Part shown: piece after piece, positions 8,269 through 16,360 of the stretch
How positions within the stretch are numbered: position 1 is the stretch's first letter
Layout of the letters: the number at the start of each line of letters is the position of its first letter
Program-made: the position numbers and the translations under genes
Notes under the pieces: generated by a model
Told to the model about the DNA's origin: nothing
Databases searched by the model: none
What the model saw: only the letters and a program-made list of their open reading frames with translations
NCBI GenBank assembly: GCA_947259725.1
Contig: CAMYNM010000009.1
Location: 124,001 to 188,000, forward strand
Direction of reading: 5' to 3'
Source: CALZIK01 sp945787635
GTDB taxonomy: Bacteria > Acidobacteriota > Thermoanaerobaculia > Multivoradales > JAHEKO01
DNA length: 64,000 nucleotides

Positions 8269-10740
8269 CTACCAGGTGTGGCTCACGTATCCGAGCGCTC
8301 GGCGCTCGAGGATGTCGCCACCGAAAATCTCGAAGTGCCGTTCATTCAGGACGTTGTTCACGTTCAGGCCCACGGTCCACGACTCGGTCAGGTCGAAGCC
8401 GGCCGACAGATTGACCACGGTGTAGGACGGGACGTCGCCGATCAGGAAGCCCTCAGCCCAGGGGAACCCGTCGAACCACCGGGCGCTGACGGCTCCCCCG
8501 AGGCGGTCTCCGGCATAGCTGAACGTCATGTTGACCTTGTTTTCCGGTCCGTTGGCCTCTAGTGGGGCCTCGGGCAGCTCGTCCTTGACGTCGAAGCTCA
8601 GCCACGAGTAGTTGGCGCTGAGCGACCAGCCGTCGGCGAGAGGGTAGTCGATCGCAATCTCGGCGCCCTGGGTCTCGACTTCGCCGAAATTGATCGCCGT
8701 GTTGAGGGCGAAGACCGGGCGGCCGTTGTCGGTGCTCAAGAACGGGAATAGACCGAAGGGCGTCAGAGCCGAGTCGAGAGAGGCGACCAGAAGCGAAGCG
8801 AAGGGTTCGGGGAGGTCCGCCGGCGGGGCGTAGGGCCCGAAGTTGGGATTGGTCCGCCCGAGCCGGGTGCCGAGCTGCGGGATGAACTGCTGAACGAAGT
8901 CCTCGATCTTGGTCCAGTAGCCGTCAATGGTCAGAAAGCCCCTGCCGTTGAGGATGGCCTTGTAGCCGACCTCGACGCTCTGGATGGACTCGACGGTCAG
9001 ATCCTTGTTGCCGACGGCTAGCAGCGGGACTGGTCGGTCGAAGCCGCAGTTCACGCCCACCGGAGTGCACAGAAGCTCCTCGAACAGGCTCAGATCGAGC
9101 GGCGGCGCGACCGGCACCCGCACGAAGTACTCGGGGTAGTTCGGGCGCAGGAACCCGGAGTTGTAACCGAAGCGCAGGTTCTGGCCCGGCTTGACCTCCC
9201 AAACCAGCGCCACTTTGGGTGAGATCTCCGGGTCGTAGAACTGGCTGTCGTCCACCCGCGCCGCCACGACCAGCTTGAGCTCGGGGCTCAGATCCCAGTC
9301 GAACTGTCCGAACACCGCCCGCAGATCATCGGTCTTGGGCTCGGGCAGCAGCGTTTGCACCCCATTGGGGTCGGCGCTGTCGATATCTTCGCGTGCTACC
9401 CAAAGACCCGCCACCACGCGGCCGCGACCCTGGCCGACGTTCCAGTTGCCCTGGACCTCGAAACTGGCCCGGAACGAATCGGTGAACGCCAGGGTGCCCG
9501 CGGACAAGGTCGTCGCCTCGGCCTCGCGGCCGGTGTAGGAGAGCAGGGCGTTCCACCGGGGCGAGTTGTAGTTCAACCGTCCCCACGGCCGGCTCAAATC
9601 GGTGATCTGGAACCGGCTGCCGGGAGCGGAGAGCACGTATCCCTCTACCTCGGCCGTACCGACCTCGGCGGTCACAATCTGGCCGTCGGAGAGGTGGTGG
9701 TCGATGCGCCCGCCCGCGTAAACGATCTTGTCCCCATCTTGGGGCAGCGGCACGGCTTCGAGGAAGAGGCAATCCCGTACCTGGGGGAGACACGGGGTGG
9801 AGTACTCGACGCTGGTATTGCGAGATCGGTAGAAGTCGTCACTCTCGACGACGCTTCCGAGCACTTTGTAGAAGGTCCTCTCGCTGATTCCCCCAGCGAG
9901 CCGGAAATCGGCTCGCACGGTCGAGAGCTCGCCTCCGGTGAGCCGGAAGAGCCCTCCCTGGCTGTTTCGAGGTGCCTTGGTCGTCAGGTTCACGATGCCG
10001 TTGAAGGCGTTCGCTCCGTAGAGCGCGCTGCTGGGGCCTCGAACCAGCTCGGCGCCCTCGAGATCGTCCATGGGGAAGGAGTTCGAGGCCCACTCCTGCG
10101 ATCCGAGCAGCGGGAAGGAGGGGTCGCGGCCGTCGATCAGAACGGCCACGCGTCGGTTGACCGAGATGTTCGCGCCCCGCGCGTTGAACTTGTAGTCGTA
10201 GAGGCCGCTTTGGCTGAGCTCGGCTCCTGGCAGCGACCCGAAAAGGGCTGGGATCTGTCCGGTCGGCGCCTCGCGGCTGATCTCGCGCTCGGTGAGGGTG
10301 CTGATCGCAGCCGGAGCATCGACGATTTTCTCCCGTCGGCGCGACGCGGCGTACACAGTCAGGGTATCGGCGACGCTCAGCGACCAGTCCACGGTCTGCT
10401 CGACCTCGACCGTGCCGCCCGCGGTCACTTCGATCGGCACCGCCAGACTGTCCTCGCCGAGGGACAGGACCACCGTCTGAGCTCCTTCAGGGACGGCTTC
10501 CAGGGCGAAGGCGCCCCGCCGGTCGGTCACGACCGCCGAGCTTCCCGTTTTGTCGATCTGGACGACGACGCCTTCGACGCCCTTGCCCTGCGCTGCGAGC
10601 ACCCGGCCCTCCACTCGGCCGACTCCCTGTGCCGCCAGGCCGGAGCAGACCAGACCGGTCGCCGCCAGGGCTAGCCACACGAAGGCGGCTCTTCCCAACG
10701 GCGTTGCACCGGGCAGATCGATCAACCTACTCAGCCGCAT
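8269..10740 (-). CDS. TonB-dependent outer-membrane receptor
   Basis: An 823-residue receptor. An N-terminal signal anchor (RAAFVWLALAATGLVCSGLA) is followed by a carboxypeptidase-regulatory-like beta domain at about 42-120 (GRVEGRVLAAQGKGVEGVVV). The plug domain at about 135-250 includes RGANISVNRRVAVLIDGRD and the LEGAELVRGPSSALYGANAFNG signature. A roughly 570-residue beta-barrel ends in an aromatic residue (LGYVSHTW), as expected for BamA-mediated assembly. GGGAGAG lies just before the ATG. Such receptors import siderophores, cobalamin, oligosaccharides or peptides using TonB energy; the ligand is not deducible here. It stands alone between the minus-strand operon and a divergent EamA transporter. 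Confidence 0.93.
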   Translation of the reverse strand: MRLSRLIDLPGATPLGRAAFVWLALAATGLVCSGLAAQGVGRVEGRVLAAQGKGVEGVVVQIDKTGSSAVVTDRRGAFALEAVPEGAQTVVLSLGEDSLAVPIEVTAGGTVEVEQTVDWSLSVADTLTVYAASRRREKIVDAPAAISTLTEREISREAPTGQIPALFGSLPGAELSQSGLYDYKFNARGANISVNRRVAVLIDGRDPSFPLLGSQEWASNSFPMDDLEGAELVRGPSSALYGANAFNGIVNLTTKAPRNSQGGLFRLTGGELSTVRADFRLAGGISERTFYKVLGSVVESDDFYRSRNTSVEYSTPCLPQVRDCLFLEAVPLPQDGDKIVYAGGRIDHHLSDGQIVTAEVGTAEVEGYVLSAPGSRFQITDLSRPWGRLNYNSPRWNALLSYTGREAEATTLSAGTLAFTDSFRASFEVQGNWNVGQGRGRVVAGLWVAREDIDSADPNGVQTLLPEPKTDDLRAVFGQFDWDLSPELKLVVAARVDDSQFYDPEISPKVALVWEVKPGQNLRFGYNSGFLRPNYPEYFVRVPVAPPLDLSLFEELLCTPVGVNCGFDRPVPLLAVGNKDLTVESIQSVEVGYKAILNGRGFLTIDGYWTKIEDFVQQFIPQLGTRLGRTNPNFGPYAPPADLPEPFASLLVASLDSALTPFGLFPFLSTDNGRPVFALNTAINFGEVETQGAEIAIDYPLADGWSLSANYSWLSFDVKDELPEAPLEANGPENKVNMTFSYAGDRLGGAVSARWFDGFPWAEGFLIGDVPSYTVVNLSAGFDLTESWTVGLNVNNVLNERHFEIFGGDILERRALGYVSHTW

Positions 10741-11056
10741 TGACTCTCCCTTGGTTTTGCGGGTCTGAAGAAAGACGAAGATTACCCTCAGGATTGCGAA
10801 TACGCAAGCAAGCCGGGACCAACATGGGAGGATTTCCCTTCACCCAGGCCTGATCTTGTCAGATTTGAGGGGCCGGACGACACGGGTAGGCAACTTCCTC
10901 CCACCGACACCGAGCGCCTCCGGGTGCGGCGCGACGAATTCGAGCGCCCGCCCGTCCGCGCCCGGATCTGCCTTTTTCGGAAGCCACCTCACACTTCCGT
11001 GGCTTCGCCGGCCACGACGGCTGGCCTCGCACTCGGGTTTGCGCTCTACTACGCCG
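10741..11056. other. divergent intergenic region
   Basis: This 316-base gap separates the start of the TonB receptor gene (minus strand) from the likely ATG of the EamA transporter (plus strand), so it should hold both promoters. A frame is open across 10856-11056, but the encoded 67 residues are Arg/Pro/Ser-rich with no conserved look and would put a long hydrophilic leader before the first membrane helix, so I treat it as non-coding. I see no convincing sigma-70 hexamer pair, repeat or riboswitch fold. Confidence 0.5.
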
Positions 11057-12016
11057 ATGGCTCAGGCCCTCCATCGCGCGGGCGACAACCCGCGCCTCGG
11101 CTTCACTCTGGCGATGGCGACAGTACTGCTGTGGGGGTTTCTATCACTCGCGCTGAAGCTGCTTTTGGTCGGCGGAATGGACGCCTATACGATCACTTGG
11201 TACAGGCTGGCGACGTCGGCTCTTGTGCTCGGGGTCTTCCAGGCTCGACGGAGGCGATTACCCTCCGTTCGCCAGCTCGGTGTCAAGAGCTGGGCACTCT
11301 TGGCAGCGGCGCTGCTCGGCCTGGTGGGCAATTATGTTCTTTTCGCGGTCGCTCTCGACTACGTGCCGCCGGCGACGGCGCAGCTCGTGATTCAGCTCGC
11401 GCCGATCCTGTTCTTGCTCGGAGCGCTGGCGATCTTTCGCGAGAGTTTCAGCCGGCCGCAATGGGCCGGCCTCGGTGTGCTGGTGGCCGGGTTGCTCCTG
11501 TTTTTCAACGATCGGCTTTCGGCTCTGGTCCGCCTTTCGGGAACCGAGGCCGTGGGCGTAGCCATCGTGGTGGTGGCGGCGATGGTCTGGTCGGCATACG
11601 CCCTCGCGCAAAAGCAGCTGCTGGTGGCCCTGTCGTCGGTGAACATCCTGCTTCTCATCTACATCGGTGCCACGGTTGTCCTACTGCCCCTCGCCTCGCC
11701 CCGTCAGGTCGCCGGCCTCGGGGGTTTTGAGCTGGGCCTGCTGGTCTTCGGCGTGTTCAACACTCTGGCCGCCTACGGCTGCTTCGCCGAGGCGCTCGAG
11801 CATTGGGAGGCGTCGCGGGTGAGCGCGGTGATCTCGCTCACGCCACTGGTGACGATCCTGGCGGTCTACGGAATCCTCGCGGTGTGGCCCACCGTCGATA
11901 TCGGCGTTCACCTCGACGCGCTTGGTACGGTGGGGGCGCTTCTCATCGTCGCGGGCTCGATGATGACCGCGCTCGGCAAGCGAGCCAGGCAGGTCGAGCC
12001 GGTGTGCTTGGAGTAG
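11057..12016 (+). CDS. EamA/DMT-family transporter
   Basis: A 319-residue integral membrane protein with about ten hydrophobic helices in two halves, each half a five-helix EamA repeat. The first begins LGFTLAMATVLLWGFLSLALK and the second VGVAIVVVAAMVWSAYALAQK; the WxxxA pattern after the first helix of each half and ATAQLVIQLAPILFLLGAL are typical. The family exports or imports amino acids, nucleobases or other small metabolites; substrate unknown. The ATG at 11057 is chosen because it begins MAQALHRAGDNPRLGF just before the first helix. It is followed 55 bases later by another membrane protein gene. Confidence 0.88.
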   Translation: MAQALHRAGDNPRLGFTLAMATVLLWGFLSLALKLLLVGGMDAYTITWYRLATSALVLGVFQARRRRLPSVRQLGVKSWALLAAALLGLVGNYVLFAVALDYVPPATAQLVIQLAPILFLLGALAIFRESFSRPQWAGLGVLVAGLLLFFNDRLSALVRLSGTEAVGVAIVVVAAMVWSAYALAQKQLLVALSSVNILLLIYIGATVVLLPLASPRQVAGLGGFELGLLVFGVFNTLAAYGCFAEALEHWEASRVSAVISLTPLVTILAVYGILAVWPTVDIGVHLDALGTVGALLIVAGSMMTALGKRARQVEPVCLE

Positions 12017-12071
12017 CCATGCGCGGCGCCGGTTGACTCCAGACGCCGGGTGCGAGACTCTTTGCGCGGTC

Positions 12072-12641
12072 ATGGAGCAACTGAAAGGGCGAATCGGGTA
12101 TGTCTGGGGCATAGGCGGAGTCGCCCTGGTTCTGGTCGATGCCTTGTTGCGCCTGACACCGATCGCGGTGGACGCTTTCTCGCAGCCGCTGAGCTGGGTG
12201 CAGTGGAGTTTTCTCCTGGGCTGGCTCGGTTTCATGGGCTTCGTCGAGGGTTACCGCGGCTTTCATCTCTCTTTCAGCCCCCGAGTTTTGGTGCGGGCGC
12301 GCTACCTGCGGCAAAACCCGCGCTGGCTCGATGTCGCTCTCGCTCCGTTGTTTTGCAGCAGCCTGTTTCGCACCACTCGGCGCCGGCTGATAGCGAGTTG
12401 GGGCATGGTGGCGGGCATCGTCAGCGTGGTTCTGCTGGTTCGGACCCTGGCGCAGCCCTGGCGGGGCCTGGTCGATCTCGGTGTCGTTGCAGGGTTGAGC
12501 GCGGGGCTAGCGTCGATGGCCGTGTGGCTCGTTCGCGAGCGCCTGGGCCATACGATTCCTTTCTCACCCGAGCTGGGCGAGCTCGACGGAGAGCGTGAAA
12601 AGAGCGAGGCGCGCGGGCTCAGCCAGGCTCCGACTCCCTGA
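12072..12641 (+). CDS. hypothetical membrane protein
   Basis: A protein of 189 residues with about four to five hydrophobic segments: GYVWGIGGVALVLVDALLRL, WVQWSFLLGWLGFMGFVEGY, LIASWGMVAGIVSVVLLVRT and LVDLGVVAGLSAGLASMAVW. Between helices two and three is a basic loop, SFSPRVLVRARYLRQNPRW. The C-terminus is charged and probably cytoplasmic. I do not recognise the family. The ATG at 12072 is chosen over an upstream in-frame ATG at 12033 because it puts a short charged start directly before the first helix. Same strand as, and 55 bases after, the EamA transporter gene, so the two may be co-transcribed. Confidence 0.7.
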   Translation: MEQLKGRIGYVWGIGGVALVLVDALLRLTPIAVDAFSQPLSWVQWSFLLGWLGFMGFVEGYRGFHLSFSPRVLVRARYLRQNPRWLDVALAPLFCSSLFRTTRRRLIASWGMVAGIVSVVLLVRTLAQPWRGLVDLGVVAGLSAGLASMAVWLVRERLGHTIPFSPELGELDGEREKSEARGLSQAPTP

Positions 12642-12681
12642 GGCTCAGGCGCCTGTCGGCGAGCGGAATCCGGCCGGTTCG

Positions 12682-13566
12682 CTAGCCTCCAGTCGAGGTC
12701 ATCCGGGAGACCACGTCGTCGAAAGTCGCCGGCAGCCGGCCGAGCAGCTTTGTGAGGACGCTCGGCGAACCGATCATGCCGTAGTGCTCGTAGTAACGAA
12801 ACATCGCCTGCAGGGTCTCGACGCGTTCACGGTCGAGCCCATCCCGCAGCGCGCGCCGGGCCCAGTCGGTTCTCGCAATCGGCTCTGCCGCGACCGCGCG
12901 ACCCAGACGGCGCGCGAGGATCGAGGCGATCTCGGTCTGGTCCAAAAGCTCGCCGCCGCACAGCTCGTAGGTCGCCCCGGTATGACCGGACTCGGTGAGC
13001 ACTCGCGCCGCCACCTCGGCGACGTCCTCGAGGTCGACCATGACGATCCGGGTTGTCGTTGCGTAGGGTGTTTCATAGACGCCGTGCGCCTCGACCTGCG
13101 GCCACTGTCCAAAGACGTTCTGCATGTAGGGAGCCGGTTGAAGAATCGTGTACTCGAGCCCGGATTCGAAGATTCTCTCCTCGACTTCGAGCTTGGCCCA
13201 ATGATGCGGCATGGCTCTGATCTGGGGGTGGAGGACCGAGTGCAGGACGAGGCCACGCACCTCGGTCTCGGCGGCGAGCTCGAGCATGCGGGCCCCGATC
13301 GCGGCTTCTTGCGGATGTACGTTGGGGCAGATGTGGTAAACGGTGGCGACGCCTCGAAGCGCCGCCGTTACGGCATTCCGATCGAGGAGATCGCCTTCGA
13401 AAACGCTGCTGACACCCAGATTCTCGAGAACTCGACGCTGTCTTGAGCCGCGGACGAAGGCTCGCAGCCCGCTCGAGAGCCCGGCTCGTGCCATCAGCCT
13501 GCGCAGGACCGCCAGACCGGTCTTTCCGCCGGCACCGGTGACCAGGATCGGGGCGCTCGATTCCAC
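12682..13566 (-). CDS. NmrA/atypical SDR-family NAD(P)-binding protein
   Basis: About 294 residues. The N-terminal glycine motif ILVTGAGGKTGLAVLRRL is the TGxxGxxG signature of atypical short-chain dehydrogenase/NmrA proteins. VFEGDLLDRNAVTAALRGV is the conserved cofactor-discriminating segment and HHWAKLEVEERIFESGLEYTIL the middle of the fold. Members are redox sensors, reductases or epimerases of small substrates; the specific role is unknown. The GTG at 13566 places the glycine motif at residue 8; longer readings run into the upstream PilZ gene, which ends at 13575. The two genes are adjacent on the same strand with about 8 bases between them. Confidence 0.83.
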   Translation of the reverse strand: MESSAPILVTGAGGKTGLAVLRRLMARAGLSSGLRAFVRGSRQRRVLENLGVSSVFEGDLLDRNAVTAALRGVATVYHICPNVHPQEAAIGARMLELAAETEVRGLVLHSVLHPQIRAMPHHWAKLEVEERIFESGLEYTILQPAPYMQNVFGQWPQVEAHGVYETPYATTTRIVMVDLEDVAEVAARVLTESGHTGATYELCGGELLDQTEIASILARRLGRAVAAEPIARTDWARRALRDGLDRERVETLQAMFRYYEHYGMIGSPSVLTKLLGRLPATFDDVVSRMTSTGG

Positions 13567-13574
13567 CGGAACGG

Positions 13575-14501
13575 TCAGCCGGTGGCGGAGGATGGGGTGC
13601 GGCCCGGAGCCACCGGGCTGAAGAAGTCGAAAGCGCGCCCTTCCAGCCTTCTGTCGAACGCCACACCGGTGCGGTAGATCGGCCGGATCTCCTCGGCGAT
13701 CTTGACCGTTCGATTCAGGCGGCACCAGCGAACCTTGCCCGGGATGTCGTAGGCGAATGAGCCGTTGCCGATGCGGAAAACCCAGCTGCCTCCCACCGGC
13801 AGGCCGCGATTCGACTCGACCGCCATTCCGGAGACGCTCATGTTGAGGAGCCTCGACGGCACCGGTACCTCCACGGTGATGTTGTCGAGACTCCAGCGAT
13901 GATTCTCGCGGTTCCCTTTGCGAGTGCCCGCGGTATCGACGCCGCGCACCAGGCCATCGATGGTCGCGTTCCCCGCCTGGCTCTTGCCGGAATGCCTAAT
14001 CGCGGCTTCCGCGTAGCCGCTGGCGAGCCCCGGATGTAGTTTGGCGAGCGGTTCCCGAGCGTAGATGCACTCTTCGATCAAATGCCTCGAGGCGACGCGC
14101 AGTTCGTCGGACTGTTCGACCTCGAGTCGCCGGTTGAGCACCTCACGCTTGTGAGCGTCGATCAGGGCGTTGACCTCTCCACTCAGGGTCCGAAACTCCC
14201 GGCCCGGTCCCGTGACCAGCGAGCGCGCAGCCAGGTCCTCTTGCGAGACGCGCTCGAAGACGTTGCCGAGGTCGGCAACGGATCGGTCGGCGCCAGCGGC
14301 GAGGCGCGCGGGGAGGAGCCAGACGAGGGCGATCAAGAAGACGGCGCCGATCCCCGCGGAAATGGCCGCGGCTCGGAGCGCCACCCACGACGGGTTGCCG
14401 GCGAGCCAGAGGGCCGTTTGAACCGCGATGGGCGCGAATCCGGCGAGCAGCCCGAGCCACAGAAGCCTGCGGCTGAAACTGGGTCTGCTGTTGGTTGCCA
14501 A
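13575..14501 (-). CDS. membrane-anchored PilZ-domain protein
   Basis: 308 residues. Two N-terminal transmembrane helices (LLWLGLLAGFAPIAVQTALWL and ALRAAAISAGIGAVFLIALVW) are followed by a HAMP-like or coiled helical segment around 75-140. The C-terminal beta domain contains LLNMSVSGMAVES, matching the PilZ D/NxSxxG pattern, then GKVRWCRLNRT and YRTGVAFD strands. PilZ domains commonly bind cyclic-di-GMP through an RxxxR plus this second motif; a candidate Arg cluster, TRKGNRENHRW, precedes it, so c-di-GMP binding is plausible but not certain. The likely role is signal-dependent control of envelope or motility functions at the inner membrane. Confidence 0.72.
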   Translation of the reverse strand: MATNSRPSFSRRLLWLGLLAGFAPIAVQTALWLAGNPSWVALRAAAISAGIGAVFLIALVWLLPARLAAGADRSVADLGNVFERVSQEDLAARSLVTGPGREFRTLSGEVNALIDAHKREVLNRRLEVEQSDELRVASRHLIEECIYAREPLAKLHPGLASGYAEAAIRHSGKSQAGNATIDGLVRGVDTAGTRKGNRENHRWSLDNITVEVPVPSRLLNMSVSGMAVESNRGLPVGGSWVFRIGNGSFAYDIPGKVRWCRLNRTVKIAEEIRPIYRTGVAFDRRLEGRAFDFFSPVAPGRTPSSATG

Positions 14502-14650
14502 GACTCGCCTCGCTGTGAATGAGCAGGGCCGTACAGTATAGCGCGATTCGTACTCGGAGTCGCGATGTGGGACGAAGGCGGGTTGGATCTGTTAGCTTGC
14601 GATGCTTGGCGACCGGCGGTTGGCGCTGCCGAGTGACTTTGGGGTAAACC

Positions 14651-16354
14651 ATGTGTTCGATTCTGGGTATTTTCGGATTTGGGCGAGGCGCTTCCGGCTC
14701 CGGAGCCGAGTTCGAGGAGCTTCGACGGCTCGCGCTACGCCTCTCGAGGAAGCAGCGCCATCGCGGGCCCGACTGGAGCGGTGTCTACGCCGGAGAAGGC
14801 GCGATTCTCGCCCACGAACGCCTGGCAATCGTGGATATCGAGCACGGCGCCCAGCCTCTCTACGGTTCGGGCCGTGACCATGTTCTGGCAGTCAACGGGG
14901 AGATCTACAACCACCGCGAGCTCGAGCGTGAGCTCGAGCGGCCGTTCGACTTCCAGACCGGCTCGGACTGCGAGGTGATCCTCGCGCTCTACGCCCAGCG
15001 GGGGGTGGAGTTCTTGAACGAGCTCAACGGCATCTTCGCCTTCGCGCTCTACGACGACGAGCGTGGCCGTTTTTTCATCGCCAGGGATCCGATCGGCGTC
15101 ATGCCGCTCTACACAGGCCGCGACGACGAAGGGAGGTTCTACGTCGCTTCAGAGCTCAAGGCCTTGATAGGGGTCTGCGGTGAGATCACGGAGTTTCCGC
15201 CCGGGCACTATCTCTACGCCGACGCGGGGCCGAACGGCGAAGTCGGCGAGCCGGTTCGCTATTACCATCCGGAATGGACGAGCTACGAGGCGAGCGAGGG
15301 CAGGAGAGCGGACCTCGCAGCTCTTCGCGCGGCCCTCGAGGAAGCCGTCCACCGCCAACTCATGTGCGACGTGCCCTATGGTGTCCTGCTCTCCGGCGGA
15401 CTCGATTCCTCGATCCTCACCGCGATCTGCCACAAGTTCTACCGGCGCAGGGTCGAGGAGGGTGACCGGAGCGAGGCCTGGTGGCCGCAGCTCCATTCGT
15501 TCGCCATCGGGCTCGAGGGCTCGCCCGATCTAGCCGCCGCGAGCCGCGCCGCAGCGGCGATCGGAACGATTCATCACGAGTTCCACTTCACCCTTCAGGA
15601 GGGCCATGACGCGCTGAGCGACGTCATCTACCATGTCGAGACATTCGACGTGACCACGGTGCGCGCCTCCACGCCCATGTACCTGCTCGCCCGCCGGATC
15701 AAGGCGATGGGCATCAAGATGGTTCTCTCCGGCGAGGGCGCCGACGAGATCTTCGGTGGTTATCTCTACTTTCACAAGGCGCCCGATGCGCGTGAGTTTC
15801 ATGAAGAGACCGTTCGCAAGCTGGATCAGCTGCACTTGTTCGATTGTCTGCGGGCGAACAAGTCGCTGGCCGCCTGGGGCATCGAGGGTCGTGTACCGTT
15901 TCTGGACCGCGAGTTTCTCGACATTGCCATGGCCTTCGACGCCGAGGACAAGATGGCCTGCGGGGGGAAGATGGAGAAAGATGTCCTGCGCCGCGCCTTC
16001 GAGGGCTACCTGCCGGATGAGATCCTGTGGCGCCAAAAGGAGCAGTTCTCGGACGGCGTCGGCTACACCTGGATCGATTCCCTGCGGGAGCTGGCCGAGG
16101 CGGAGGTCGACGACGAAGCCCTGGCACGCTCCGCGAGCCGGTTTCCGGAAAACCCGCCGGCTACCAAAGAGGCGTATTTGTACCGGGCGATCTTCGAGTC
16201 CCACTTTCCGGGTGGTTCGGCAGCTCGATGCGTGCCGCACGGAATGAGCATCGCGTGCAGCACTCCGACGGCGATTCGCTGGGATGCGGCCTTCAGCGGC
16301 AGGGCTGATCCATCGGGCCGAGCCGTCGCCGGCGTTCACAAAGACGCCTACTGA
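14651..16354 (+). CDS. asnB: asparagine synthetase B, glutamine-hydrolysing
   Basis: 567 residues, close to the usual length of about 554. The mature N-terminal Cys2 (MCSILGIFGFG) is the amidotransferase nucleophile; RHRGPDWSG, NGEIYNH and TGSDCEVILALY complete the class II glutaminase site. The synthetase half has the PP-loop LLSGGLDSS near residue 250, SEAWWPQLHSFA, and RVPFLD and EGADEIFGGYLYFHKAP further on. The likeness to the Enterobacterial AsnB type extends to the C-terminus (DPSGRAV, ending HKDAY). It makes asparagine from aspartate, glutamine and ATP in the cytosol. It ends 6 bases from the stop of the convergent protease gene. Confidence 0.96.
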   Translation: MCSILGIFGFGRGASGSGAEFEELRRLALRLSRKQRHRGPDWSGVYAGEGAILAHERLAIVDIEHGAQPLYGSGRDHVLAVNGEIYNHRELERELERPFDFQTGSDCEVILALYAQRGVEFLNELNGIFAFALYDDERGRFFIARDPIGVMPLYTGRDDEGRFYVASELKALIGVCGEITEFPPGHYLYADAGPNGEVGEPVRYYHPEWTSYEASEGRRADLAALRAALEEAVHRQLMCDVPYGVLLSGGLDSSILTAICHKFYRRRVEEGDRSEAWWPQLHSFAIGLEGSPDLAAASRAAAAIGTIHHEFHFTLQEGHDALSDVIYHVETFDVTTVRASTPMYLLARRIKAMGIKMVLSGEGADEIFGGYLYFHKAPDAREFHEETVRKLDQLHLFDCLRANKSLAAWGIEGRVPFLDREFLDIAMAFDAEDKMACGGKMEKDVLRRAFEGYLPDEILWRQKEQFSDGVGYTWIDSLRELAEAEVDDEALARSASRFPENPPATKEAYLYRAIFESHFPGGSAARCVPHGMSIACSTPTAIRWDAAFSGRADPSGRAVAGVHKDAY

Positions 16355-16360
16355 TTCCGC